A DNA stretch of 64,000 nucleotides, from NCBI RefSeq assembly GCF_018388445.1, contig NZ_CP074405.1:2790001-2854000 (forward strand), given 5' to 3'. Shown one piece after another: positions 1 to 7,961 of the stretch. The DNA is from Cellulomonas wangleii. GTDB lineage: Bacteria > Actinomycetota > Actinomycetes > Actinomycetales > Cellulomonadaceae. How positions within the stretch are numbered: position 1 is the first letter of the stretch; every line of letters begins with the position of its first letter. A model generated the notes under the pieces. That model saw only the letters and a program-made list of their open reading frames with translations. It was not told where the DNA came from and did not search any database. Made by a program: the position numbers and the translations under genes.

Positions 1-1065
1 GACCTCGGTGAACACCGGCGCGATCTGCTCGGCCGCGGCCCGCGTCACCTGCCGGTTGCTGGCGATGACGCCGCCGAACGCCGACACCGGGTCGCACGCG
101 TGGGCCCGGGCGTGGGCGTCCGCCACGTCGGTGCCCACGGCGATCCCGCAGGGGTTGGCGTGCTTGACGATCGCGACGGTCGGGACGTCACCCTGGTCGT
201 GGGCGGCCCGCCAGGCCGCGTCCGCGTCGACGTAGTTGTTGTAGCTCATGGCCTTGCCGTGCAGCCGCCGCGCCTGGGCCAGCCCGGCGGGGCCGTGGCC
301 GGTCGTGTAGAGCGCGGCACGCTGGTGCGGGTTCTCGCCGTAGCGCAGCACGTCGGCGCGGTCCCAGGTCGCACCGAGCCACGCGGGGAACCCGGTCGCG
401 ACGCCGTCGACCTCGTCGGTCGTCGTCGCGACGCTGCCCATCCAGGAGGCCACCGCGACGTCGTACGTCGCCGTGTGCACGAAGGCCCGGGCCGCCAGGC
501 GGGTGCGCTCCGCGAGGGTGAAGCCGCCGGCCGCGACCGCGGCGACGACGTCCGGGTAGCGCGCGGGCTCGACCACGACCGCGACGCTCGGGTGGTTCTT
601 CGCGGCGGCGCGCACCATCGAGGGGCCGCCGATGTCGATCTGCTCGACGCACTCGTCGACACCGGCGCCGGAGGCCACGGTCTGCGTGAAGGGGTACAGG
701 TTGACCACCACGAGCTCGAAGGCGGCGACGCCGAGCTCGTCGAGCTGGGCGAGGTGCTCCGGGCGGCGCGTGTCGGCGAGGATCCCGGCGTGCACGCGCG
801 GGTGCAGCGTCTTGACACGGCCGTCAAGGCACTCGGGGAAGCCCGTGAGGTCCTCGACCCGCGTCACCGGGACGCCGGCCGCGGCGACCGTGGCCGCCGT
901 CGACCCGGTCGACACCAGCTCGACGCCCGCGGCGTGCAGGGCGGTGGCGAGCTCGACCAGACCCGTCTTGTCGTAGACGGACAGCAGCGCCCGGCGCACC
1001 GGCCGGCGGGTCTCCCCCGCGGTCGGGTCGGCGACGGGGGCGAGGGGGGTGGTGTCGTGCGGCAT
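1..1065 (-). CDS. purH: bifunctional IMP cyclohydrolase / AICAR formyltransferase PurH (3' part missing)
   Basis: PurH makes the last two steps of IMP synthesis: formyl transfer to AICAR, then ring closure to IMP. Only the N-terminal 355 residues are in the window; the frame is still open at base 1, so the rest of the formyltransferase domain lies outside. The N-terminal MGS-like cyclohydrolase domain is clear: [12 protein letters not shown] near residue 20, then [27 protein letters not shown] and [10 protein letters not shown]. The ATG at 1065 has a good Shine-Dalgarno AGGAAGG at 1074-1080. It is preceded by a ZTP riboswitch and lies downstream of purN on the same strand. Confidence 0.95.
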   Translation of the reverse strand, partial: MPHDTTPLAPVADPTAGETRRPVRRALLSVYDKTGLVELATALHAAGVELVSTGSTAATVAAAGVPVTRVEDLTGFPECLDGRVKTLHPRVHAGILADTRRPEHLAQLDELGVAAFELVVVNLYPFTQTVASGAGVDECVEQIDIGGPSMVRAAAKNHPSVAVVVEPARYPDVVAAVAAGGFTLAERTRLAARAFVHTATYDVAVASWMGSVATTTDEVDGVATGFPAWLGATWDRADVLRYGENPHQRAALYTTGHGPAGLAQARRLHGKAMSYNNYVDADAAWRAAHDQGDVPTVAIVKHANPCGIAVGTDVADAHARAHACDPVSAFGGVIASNRQVTRAAAEQIAPVFTEV

Positions 1066-1073
1066 GGCAGGGA

Positions 1074-1205
1074 CCTTCCTGGGTCGGTCGGTGGTCCGGA
1101 CGGACCTCGAGCAAAGACCCAGGCACCCAGGCGGGCGGTGCACGGACAGGGGTGGTGCTCGGTCGCTCCCCGGTGGTCCTCCACCCGCGCCAGTCACGAC
1201 CGCGG
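1074..1205 (-). promoter_or_regulatory. ZTP (pfl) riboswitch of purH with a Shine-Dalgarno-sequestering platform
   Basis: Read on the minus strand, the leader has the two conserved blocks of the ZTP aptamer: GTGACTGGCG with ACCACCGGGGAGC (about 1198 to 1165) and the 3' block CCGCCTGGGTG (1134-1124). ZTP aptamers sense AICAR phosphates (ZMP/ZTP), the substrate of PurH, and commonly precede purH. Behind the aptamer, CCTGGGTC (1123-1116) can pair with GACCCAGG (1085-1078), which overlaps the first three bases of the Shine-Dalgarno AGGAAGG. The aptamer core holds the same CCTGGG, so it could compete for that arm. I infer translational control. No poly-U tract follows. Confidence 0.88.
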
Positions 1206-1262
1206 CCCACTCTAGCGGCGCCCCGGCCACACGGAGCGACCGCGGTGGGCGTCCCTGCCGGG

Positions 1263-1922
1263 TCAGCCGCCCAGGACCACGCGGCGCCCCTCGACGCGCA
1301 GGCCGCCGCGCGCGATGCGCCCGACCACGTCCACCAGGAGCCTCCGCTCGACGACCTTGATCCGCTCGTGCAGCGTCTCCTCGTCGTCGTCGTCGGCCAC
1401 CGGCACCGCCTCCTGCGCGACGATCGGGCCCGCGTCGACCCCGTCGTCCACGACGATCACCGAGCAGCCGCTGATCTTCACCCCGTACGCGAGCGCGTCG
1501 CGCACGCCGTGCGCGCCGGGGAACGCGGGCAGCAGGGCGGGGTGGGTGTTGACGGTCCGGCCGCCGAACCGGTCGAGGAACGCCGCCCCCACGAGCTTCA
1601 TGAACCCGGCCAGCACGACCGTGTCCGGGGTGAACACCGCGACGGCCTCCGTGAGCGCACGGTCCCAGGACGCACGGTCGGGGAAGTCCGGCAGCGCCAC
1701 GACCGCGGTCGGCACCCCCGCCGCGCGGGCGCGGTCGAGCGCGGCCGCGCCCGGGCGGTCGCTGACCACGCCGACCACGCGTGCGCCGTACGCCGGGTCG
1801 GCGTGCGCGTCGAGGAGCGCGGCGAGGTTGGACCCGGCACCGGAGACGAGCACCACGAGGCGGTGTGCCGCCGTGACCGGGGGCGTGGGCGGGACGGGGC
1901 CGGGCTGCGCGGAGGACGTCAC
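1263..1922 (-). CDS. purN: phosphoribosylglycinamide formyltransferase PurN
   Basis: PurN transfers a formyl group from 10-formyl-tetrahydrofolate to GAR in purine synthesis. The 219-residue protein has the family landmarks: [17 protein letters not shown] at the N-terminus (phosphate loop), [38 protein letters not shown] with the catalytic Asn and His, and [13 protein letters not shown] containing the catalytic Asp. The start is taken as GTG at 1922, about 15 codons before the first conserved strand; the frame is open far upstream but that part is low-complexity shadow. It lies 197 bases upstream of purH on the same strand; the riboswitch sits in that gap, so purH can be controlled separately. 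Confidence 0.95.
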   Translation of the reverse strand: MTSSAQPGPVPPTPPVTAAHRLVVLVSGAGSNLAALLDAHADPAYGARVVGVVSDRPGAAALDRARAAGVPTAVVALPDFPDRASWDRALTEAVAVFTPDTVVLAGFMKLVGAAFLDRFGGRTVNTHPALLPAFPGAHGVRDALAYGVKISGCSVIVVDDGVDAGPIVAQEAVPVADDDDEETLHERIKVVERRLLVDVVGRIARGGLRVEGRRVVLGG

Positions 1923-1994
1923 GCGCCGCAACCTACCCGGCGGCACCGGCGCCCGGACGCACGTCCACCCCGTGACGTGCGGGAGAATGGCGGC

Positions 1995-2687
1995 ATGGGC
2001 AACCCCTGGGCACCGCCGGAGCGGTCGACGACGCCGGACCACGCGACGCAGGACCCTGCGGCGGCGGGGCAGCCGGCGCAGGACCCGACGGCGGGGCAGC
2101 CGGCCCCCACGCACCAGCCCCGGGCTGCGCACGGAGCCGGCCTGCCGGGCGGCCCGGCGACGCCGGACCCCGCCGCACCCGGTGGGCCGTGGGCCCCGCA
2201 CCCGGGCGCGCCCGTCCCCGCCGAGCCGCCGCACGGCACCGCACCGCACGGCACCCCTCCGCACGGCACCCCGCCGGACCCCGCAGGCGTGGCGCGCGCC
2301 ACGCGCACCGCCGCCTGGAGCGCCGCTGCGCTGCTGGTCGCGGTGCTGCTGACCGGTTCGCCGTACCCGGGCATGCTCGCCGCACCGCTCGCCTCGGTCG
2401 CGGGTCTCGTGCTCGCGATCCTGGCCGTCGTCCGCGCGGCCGGTGCCCACGGACGCGGGCCGGTCATCGCGCTGCCGGTGGTGCTGCTCGTCGCGGCGCT
2501 CGGCTGGACCGTCATCAGCTCCGCCAGCCTGCTGTACGTGGGGGCGGCGCGCGACTACCAGCAGTGCGAGGCCGCCGCGCTGACGCAGCAGGCGCAGCGC
2601 GCGTGCGCGCAGCAGCTGGAGGAGGACATGAGCGAGCGGCTCGGGTCGATGGCGGGCCTGGTCGACGGCGGCCGCGCGCGCCCCTGA
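1995..2687 (+). CDS. proline-rich membrane protein, DUF4190-like layout
   Basis: This 230-residue protein of unknown function has two parts. Residues 1-100 are rich in Pro, Ala, Gln and Thr with short repeats (PAQDP, then HGT-APHGT-PPHGT), typical of a disordered cytoplasmic segment. Residues about 105-190 hold hydrophobic segments starting at AAWSAAALLVAVLL and GPVIALPVVLLVAALG. The last 45 residues (QCEAAALTQQAQRACAQQLEEDM) are polar and helical with two cysteines. The ATG at 1995 follows the GGGAGAA at 1981. It is transcribed away from purN and converges on the PerM-like gene, leaving only 18 bases between stop codons. Confidence 0.75.
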   Translation: MGNPWAPPERSTTPDHATQDPAAAGQPAQDPTAGQPAPTHQPRAAHGAGLPGGPATPDPAAPGGPWAPHPGAPVPAEPPHGTAPHGTPPHGTPPDPAGVARATRTAAWSAAALLVAVLLTGSPYPGMLAAPLASVAGLVLAILAVVRAAGAHGRGPVIALPVVLLVAALGWTVISSASLLYVGAARDYQQCEAAALTQQAQRACAQQLEEDMSERLGSMAGLVDGGRARP

Positions 2688-2705
2688 GGCGCGCTCGGTC
2701 CGCGC

Positions 2706-3980
2706 TCAGTCCTCCGCGCGGGCGCGTCCGACCCGCCGGCGCTCGCGCCGGTCGCGCACCGCGGCGCGCACCGCACCGTCGCTCGGTACGGCCGCCACCG
2801 CGGCGCCCAGCCCGCAGCCCGCCGCAGCGAGCAGACCCACCAGCAGCGGCTGCGCGCCGACCTGCGCCATGCGACCCGGCCCCGCGGCACCGCTCGCGGC
2901 CTCGACCAGCAGCGCCACGAGCACGCCGACCGTCACGGCGGTGACCCCGACGGCGACGAGGACGTCGCGGGCGCGCACCGACGCCAGCCACCGGTGCACG
3001 GCGAGGCCCGCCAGCGCGCCGACACCGAGGAGCAGGGCCGGCGCAGCGAGTGCCACACCGCCCTGCACGTCCGGCAGGGCGCCCAGCAGCGGCAGGGCCG
3101 GCAGCGGTCCACCGACCACCTCCCCCGGCGAGAACCGGGTCCCGGCGCCGACCTCGAAGCCCGGTCCCGCCACCCACGCGAGCGCCCACACCACGAGGTT
3201 CGGAACGAACGAGAGCTCGGCCAGGCCCAGGACGACCCCACCGATCGCGTCGAGGGACAGCCCGCGCACGACGTCGACGATGGTGGCATAGCCCGCGAGC
3301 ACCCACAGCGTCGTCAGGACGGCGGCCACGGTCAGGGACGCCGCCACGGCGAGCAGCCCTGCGCGCAGCCCCACGACCACCGGGGCCGTCAGCCGCTCGG
3401 TCAGCGGCGCGACCAGCGTGCGCCACGGCGGTGCCTCCGGGCGCCGCAGCAGGCCCGCCCCGATGCCGGGCACGGCGACGAGCAGGCCGCCGAGCACCGC
3501 GCGCAGCGCACCGAGGGCGTCCGCGCCGGAGACGAGCCCGACCACGCCCGCCAGCAGACCGTAGGCGCCGACGGACGCGACCAACCCGACGCGCGTGGCG
3601 AGACCGGACCGCCGCGCGGAGGCGTAGCAGGTGAACAGGGCGAGCATCGTCAGGCCCAGCGGCACCACCGACACGACCGCGCCGTCCAGCACCGCAGGCA
3701 CCCCGTGCGCGAGGAGCCACAGGTGCGTCGCGACCGCGACGGCGCGCGTCCAGGCGACGTCGGCGTTGGCAGGGTCGGCGGAGGTCGCCACGAAGACGGC
3801 GACCGCGGGCACGGCGAGCGTCAGCAGGGACAGCGCCGCGGCCTGCGCCGCCGTCAGCGCACCGACCGCCCAGCGGGGCGCCCCGTCGATCGCCGACGTG
3901 AAGAAGGTCGGACGCGGGTCGTCCTGCAGGACGCGGCGCGCGCGACCCGTGACGGGCACAGGACCGGTCGGGGTGGGCAC
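2706..3980 (-). CDS. DUF6350 / PerM-like polytopic membrane protein
   Basis: The protein of about 424 residues is a multi-pass membrane protein with some ten hydrophobic segments and a basic, cytoplasmic C-terminus (DRRERRRVGRARAED). It sits between purN-purH and sucD-sucC, the position of the mycobacterial PerM (DUF6350) gene, which is linked to cell division under stress. The family call rests on this synteny and on length and topology; I cannot align it. Start: GTG at 3980 (VPTPTGPVPV) is preferred, because the longer open frame runs into the 22-bp tandem repeat and encodes only Arg/Thr-rich sequence. Confidence 0.72.
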   Translation of the reverse strand: MPTPTGPVPVTGRARRVLQDDPRPTFFTSAIDGAPRWAVGALTAAQAAALSLLTLAVPAVAVFVATSADPANADVAWTRAVAVATHLWLLAHGVPAVLDGAVVSVVPLGLTMLALFTCYASARRSGLATRVGLVASVGAYGLLAGVVGLVSGADALGALRAVLGGLLVAVPGIGAGLLRRPEAPPWRTLVAPLTERLTAPVVVGLRAGLLAVAASLTVAAVLTTLWVLAGYATIVDVVRGLSLDAIGGVVLGLAELSFVPNLVVWALAWVAGPGFEVGAGTRFSPGEVVGGPLPALPLLGALPDVQGGVALAAPALLLGVGALAGLAVHRWLASVRARDVLVAVGVTAVTVGVLVALLVEAASGAAGPGRMAQVGAQPLLVGLLAAAGCGLGAAVAAVPSDGAVRAAVRDRRERRRVGRARAED

Positions 3981-4043
3981 CCGTCCATGGTCGCGGGTGC
4001 CCCCGGCGCGTCGCCGGACCCGGGCCCGGCGCGTCGCCGTCGA

Positions 4044-4087
4044 CGAGCCGGTGCGGTGCCGTCGGCGAGCCGGTGCGGTGCCGTCGG
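4044..4087. repeat. two perfect 22-bp tandem copies plus decayed copies
   Basis: Bases 4044-4065 and 4066-4087 are identical 22-mers beginning CGAGCCGGTGCGG. Degenerate pieces of the same unit (ACCGTCGGCGAGCCGG) continue to about 4117. The array lies in the space between sucD and the PerM-like gene. Confidence 0.85.
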
Positions 4088-4210
4088 CCCGTCGGCGCGG
4101 CACCGTCGGCGAGCCGGCGAGGCGTCTCGACTGCGCGGCGCTCCCCCGGACGTCGCCGCGCCGACCCGCGTCCCGACGACCCGCGTCCCACGGGCCGCTC
4201 CCGGACGCGC

Positions 4211-4241
4211 CGCGGCCCCGGTCCGTGGGACCGGGGCCGCG
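4211..4241 (-). terminator. terminator of sucCD
   Basis: A perfect 14-bp stem (CGCGGCCCCGGTCC against its complement) closes a 3-base loop, GTG, 18 bases downstream of the sucD stop codon. There is no T-run, as is usual for terminators in this GC range. Confidence 0.85.
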
Positions 4242-4259
4242 GGGACGGACGTCGTCGCG

Positions 4260-5138
4260 TCAGGCGCTGAGGATCTCGCGCGCCAGCGCGGCCGTCTCGG
4301 ACGGGGTCTTCCCGACCTTGACGCCCGCGGCCTCGAGGGCCTCCTTCTTGGCCTGCGCCGTGCCCGACGAGCCGGAGACGATGGCGCCGGCGTGGCCCAT
4401 GGTCTTGCCCTCGGGCGCGGTGAAGCCGGCGACGTAGCCCACGACGGGCTTGGTGACGTGCTCGGCGATGTACGCCGCCGCCCGCTCCTCGGCGTCGCCA
4501 CCGATCTCGCCGATCATGACGATGAGCTCGGTCTCGGGGTCGGCCTCGAACGCGGCGAGCGCGTCGATGTGCGTCGTGCCGATGATCGGGTCGCCGCCGA
4601 TGCCGATGGCGGTGGAGAACCCGAAGTCCCGCAGCTCGTACATCATCTGGTAGGTCAGCGTGCCGGACTTCGACACCAGCCCGACCTTGCCCGGGCCCGT
4701 GATGTCGGCGGGGATGATGCCCACGTTGGACTTGCCGGGGCTGATGAGGCCGGGGCAGTTGGGTCCGATGAGCCGGACGCCCTTCTCCTGGGCGTAGGAG
4801 AAGAACTCGGCCGTGTCCGCCACCGGGACGCCCTCGGTGATGATGACGACGAGCGGCACACCGGCGTCGACGGCCTCGATGACCGCCGCCTTGGTGTGCG
4901 CCGGCGGCACGAAGATGACGGAGACGTCGGCGCCGGTCTTGTCGACGGCCTCGACGACGGACCCGAACACCGGGACGTCGACGTCACCGAACGTGACCGT
5001 GGTGCCGGCCTTGCGGGGGTTCACCCCGCCGACCACGTCGGTGCCGGACGCGAGCATGCGGGTCGTGTGCTTCTGGCCCTCGGAGCCCGTCATGCCCTGG
5101 ACGATGATCTTGGAGTCCTCGGTCAGGAAGATCGCCAT
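4260..5138 (-). CDS. sucD: succinyl-CoA synthetase alpha subunit
   Basis: SucD is the CoA-binding, phospho-histidine-carrying subunit of the citric-cycle enzyme that makes succinate and NTP from succinyl-CoA. The 292-residue length is normal. The N-terminus [21 protein letters not shown] is the CoA-binding Rossmann start. [12 protein letters not shown] and [13 protein letters not shown] follow, and [13 protein letters not shown] carries the phosphorylated histidine. The ATG at 5138 lies 31 bases after the sucC stop, so the pair is one operon. A strong hairpin follows at 4211-4241. Confidence 0.97.
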   Translation of the reverse strand: MAIFLTEDSKIIVQGMTGSEGQKHTTRMLASGTDVVGGVNPRKAGTTVTFGDVDVPVFGSVVEAVDKTGADVSVIFVPPAHTKAAVIEAVDAGVPLVVIITEGVPVADTAEFFSYAQEKGVRLIGPNCPGLISPGKSNVGIIPADITGPGKVGLVSKSGTLTYQMMYELRDFGFSTAIGIGGDPIIGTTHIDALAAFEADPETELIVMIGEIGGDAEERAAAYIAEHVTKPVVGYVAGFTAPEGKTMGHAGAIVSGSSGTAQAKKEALEAAGVKVGKTPSETAALAREILSA

Positions 5139-5169
5139 GTGAAGTCTGCTTCTCTCTGCGTCGGGGGTC

Positions 5170-6351
5170 TCAGGCGGCGGCGTGCGCCAGGCGGGCGGCC
5201 GTGTCGGCGCCGCCGTCCATCGTGTCGGCCAGGGTGACCAGGGGGTGGCCCGCCTCCGCGAGGATGCGACGACCCTCGACCACGTTGTTGCCGTCCAGGC
5301 GGACGACCAGCGGCTTGGACGCCTCGTCCCCGAGGATCTCCAGCGCCGCGACGATGCCGTTGGCGACCGCGTCGCACGCCGTGATGCCGCCGAAGACGTT
5401 GACGAACACGGACTTGACCTGGGGGTCCGTGAGGATGATGTCCAGGCCCGCGGCCATGACCTCGGCCGAGGCGCCACCGCCGATGTCGAGGAAGTTGGCG
5501 GGCTTGACCCCGCCGTGCGCCTCGCCGGCGTACGCGACGACGTCCAGGGTGCTCATGACGAGCCCCGCGCCGTTGCCGATGATGCCGACCTCGCCGTCGA
5601 GCTTGACGTAGTTGAGGTCCTTCTCCTTGGCCTTCGCCTCACGCGGGTCCGCGGCGGCCTTGTCCTCGAGCGCCGCGTGGTCCGGGTGCCGGAAGCCCGC
5701 GTTCGCGTCGAGGGTGACCTTGCCGTCGAGCGCGACGACGTCGCCGTCCTCGGTGAGGACCAGCGGGTTGACCTCGACGAGCGTCGCGTCCTCCTCGCGG
5801 TACACCGTCCACAGCGTCTGCAGGACGTCCGCGACCTTGCCCGCGATCTCGGGGGCGAACCCGGCGGCGGCGACGATCTCGTCGGCCTTGGCCTGGTCGA
5901 TGCCGGCGCGCGGGTCGACGGCGACCTTGGCGAGCGCCTCGGGACGCTCGACCGCGAGCTGCTCGATGTCCATGCCGCCCTCGACCGAGCACATCGCCAG
6001 GTAGCGGCGCTCGGCGCGGTCCAGCAGCAGCGAGAAGTAGAACTCCTGGGCGATCCTCGCGCCCGCCGCGATCATCACGCGGTGCACGGTGTGGCCCTTG
6101 ATGTCCATGCCGAGGATCTCGCCGGCCTTCTCGGCGGCCTCGTCGGCCGACCGCGCGAGCTTCACGCCGCCCGCCTTGCCGCGCCCGCCGGTCTTCACCT
6201 GGGCCTTGACGACCACCACGCCGCCCTCGGGCGGCAGCAGCTGCTCGGCCGCCGCGCGCGCCTCCTCGGGCGTCGTGGCGACGATGCCGCCGAGCACGGG
6301 CACGCCGTGCTTCTCGAAGATGTCACGTGCCTGGTACTCGAACAGGTCCAC
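5170..6351 (-). CDS. sucC: succinyl-CoA synthetase beta subunit
   Basis: SucC is the nucleotide- and succinate-binding subunit that works with SucD. The 393-residue protein starts with the ATP-grasp entry [19 protein letters not shown] and shows [17 protein letters not shown], the nucleotide-site loop [17 protein letters not shown], and [12 protein letters not shown] and [10 protein letters not shown] of the C-terminal flavodoxin-like domain. The start is GTG at 6351, with GAGAGGAAA 9 bases upstream. An in-frame open stretch of 33 codons before it lacks family features. Transcription starts from the divergent region shared with the kinase-like gene at 6560. Confidence 0.97.
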   Translation of the reverse strand: MDLFEYQARDIFEKHGVPVLGGIVATTPEEARAAAEQLLPPEGGVVVVKAQVKTGGRGKAGGVKLARSADEAAEKAGEILGMDIKGHTVHRVMIAAGARIAQEFYFSLLLDRAERRYLAMCSVEGGMDIEQLAVERPEALAKVAVDPRAGIDQAKADEIVAAAGFAPEIAGKVADVLQTLWTVYREEDATLVEVNPLVLTEDGDVVALDGKVTLDANAGFRHPDHAALEDKAAADPREAKAKEKDLNYVKLDGEVGIIGNGAGLVMSTLDVVAYAGEAHGGVKPANFLDIGGGASAEVMAAGLDIILTDPQVKSVFVNVFGGITACDAVANGIVAALEILGDEASKPLVVRLDGNNVVEGRRILAEAGHPLVTLADTMDGGADTAARLAHAAA

Positions 6352-6559
6352 CTGGTCCGGTTTCCTCTCGTCGACCGCGCGCAGCGACCTCGGTGCGGCC
6401 GCATCGCCCGGACGCATGCTATCGCCGGGACCGAGGTCCCTCGACATCAAGAGACTGTGGCCGGGCTCACCTTCTCAGCGGACCGTCCGCGGCGAGCCCG
6501 ATCCCGGACCGCGCGGGCGACCGCCCCGTCCATCGCGCCCGGCCGGTACCGTCCGCCCC
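6352..6559. promoter_or_regulatory. divergent promoter region of sucC and the P-loop kinase gene
   Basis: The 208 bases hold no convincing gene and must carry both promoters. An imperfect inverted repeat, CTTGATGTCGAG on the minus strand (6441-6452), is a possible regulator site about 90 bases upstream of sucC. Promoter boxes cannot be fixed by eye. Confidence 0.45.
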
Positions 6560-7228
6560 GTGACCGACGAGCGCAGCCGGGTGCTGCACCGCGTGGCGAC
6601 GGCCGTGCCGGACGCGCACCGCCTCGGACGCCCGGTGCGGGTGGGCGTGGACGGCGTGGACGGCGTGGGCAAGACGACGTTCGCCGACGACCTCGCGGAC
6701 CTGCTGCGCGCGGACGGCCGCGAGGTGCTGCGGGCGTCCGTCGACGGGTTCCACCGGCCGGCCGACGAGCGCTACCGCCGCGGACGCACCAGTCCCGAGG
6801 GGTTCTTCCTCGACTCGTACGACCTCGACGCCTTTCGGCGCATGCTGCTCGACCCGCTGGCACCAGGCCGCACGGGCCCGCGGCGGGTCCGGACGGCGGT
6901 GCGCGACGTCGTCACCGACACGGCCCTCGAGACCCCCTGGCGCGACGTCACCGACACGACGGTCGCCGTGGTCGACGGCGTCTTCCTGCAGCGCGGCGAG
7001 CTCGTGGACGCGTGGGACCTGCGGGTGTGGCTCGACGCGCCGTTCGAGGCGACGTACGCGCGCATGGCGGCGCGCGACGGCTGCCCGCCGGACCCCGCGC
7101 ACCCCGCGAATGCGCGGTACCGCGAAGGTCAGCTGCTCTACCTGGCGGCGTGCCGCCCGGTCGAGCGCGCGCACGTGGTGCTCGACCACACCGACCCGAG
7201 CCGACCGCGGGTGGTACGAGGGGCCTGA
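6560..7228 (+). CDS. uridine kinase-like P-loop protein
   Basis: The 222-residue protein has a Walker A loop, GVDGVDGVGKTTFADDLADLL near residues 28-44, followed by VLRASVDGFHRPADERYRRG, the arrangement of the uridine kinase/phosphoribulokinase family, where the Asp and the FHRP segment contact the phosphate acceptor. Later VAVVDGVFLQRGELVDAWD matches the 'EG.h' lid-side strand of that family, and FEATYARMAARDG resembles the arginine-bearing lid helix. A phosphorylated nucleoside or sugar is the likely product, but the substrate is not evident. GTG at 6560 is the start. A small hairpin follows the stop. Confidence 0.8.
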   Translation: MTDERSRVLHRVATAVPDAHRLGRPVRVGVDGVDGVGKTTFADDLADLLRADGREVLRASVDGFHRPADERYRRGRTSPEGFFLDSYDLDAFRRMLLDPLAPGRTGPRRVRTAVRDVVTDTALETPWRDVTDTTVAVVDGVFLQRGELVDAWDLRVWLDAPFEATYARMAARDGCPPDPAHPANARYREGQLLYLAACRPVERAHVVLDHTDPSRPRVVRGA

Positions 7229-7230
7229 CG

Positions 7231-7247
7231 GTGACGGCGCCCGTCAC
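7231..7247. terminator. short hairpin between convergent genes
   Basis: GTGACGG and CCGTCAC form a perfect 7-bp stem around the loop CGC, two bases after the kinase-like gene's stop and 29 bases from the stop of the convergent gene at 7276. It could end transcription on both strands. Confidence 0.55.
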
Positions 7248-7275
7248 GGACGGGCGACCCTCTGCGGGCACGCCC

Positions 7276-7782
7276 TCAGACGTCGCCACCCTCCCACGGG
7301 TAGCCGTGCCGCACGAAGGCCGCGCGCACCGCGTCCTTCGGCCCCTCGACGTCGTCGGCGAACAGCTCGCGGCCCTGCGCGCTCTCGACCACGACCTTCG
7401 ACCCGCGCCGGTGGACGCCGTCGACCTGGTCGCGCCGGATGACCCGCTCGACCTGACCTCGGCGCACGACCTCGACCTGCGCGTCGCTGAGGACCAGCAC
7501 GGCGGTGCCGGTGACGACCCACGCGGCGAGCAGCAGCCCGAGGACGGCGCCGAGCAGGGGACGTCCCCAGACGAGCCAGCTCCCGTCGAACGAGGCGAGA
7601 AGGCGCAACGGCCCCTGGAACGGCACCCACGGCAGCCCCGCCGCCCACCCCGCGAGCAGGGGCAGCAGCAGCCCGAGCGCCGCTCCCGCGGCCGCGAGCA
7701 GCCCGGCGACGAACCACCGCCCCTCGGTGTCGAAGCCACCCACCCGCGTCTCGCCGTTCGCGCTCTCCGTGACCACGAGCAC
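7276..7782 (-). CDS. two-TM membrane protein with PH-like domain (YqeB-like)
   Basis: The 168-residue protein begins with a short soluble segment (ESANGETRVGGFDTEGRW), has two hydrophobic segments (about residues 24-47 and 70-92, LLGAVLGLLLAAWVV), and ends with a small beta-rich domain: VEVVRRGQVERVIRRDQVDGV, GSKVVVESAQGRELF, AAFVRHGYPWEGGD. That layout recalls Bacillus YqeB and related proteins, where a PH-like domain follows a membrane hairpin. The function is unknown. GTG at 7782 or at 7776 could be the start. The 179 bases between this gene and the OmpA-domain gene upstream show no further gene. Confidence 0.7.
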   Translation of the reverse strand: MLVVTESANGETRVGGFDTEGRWFVAGLLAAAGAALGLLLPLLAGWAAGLPWVPFQGPLRLLASFDGSWLVWGRPLLGAVLGLLLAAWVVTGTAVLVLSDAQVEVVRRGQVERVIRRDQVDGVHRRGSKVVVESAQGRELFADDVEGPKDAVRAAFVRHGYPWEGGDV

Positions 7783-7961
7783 ACCGTAGCGGCGTGACCC
7801 GACCGTCGGGAGCGGCGGTCCGGGACGACACCCACCGGGTCGCCGGGACCCACCGCCCCGCCGCTGAGCGCCTCCGTCGCGGGCACGCCGGTCGCGAGCG
7901 GTTCGTCCTCGACCCGTACGCCCGCCCTGCACGGGTGGCACGACGCGGAGCCGGTCCGCGG

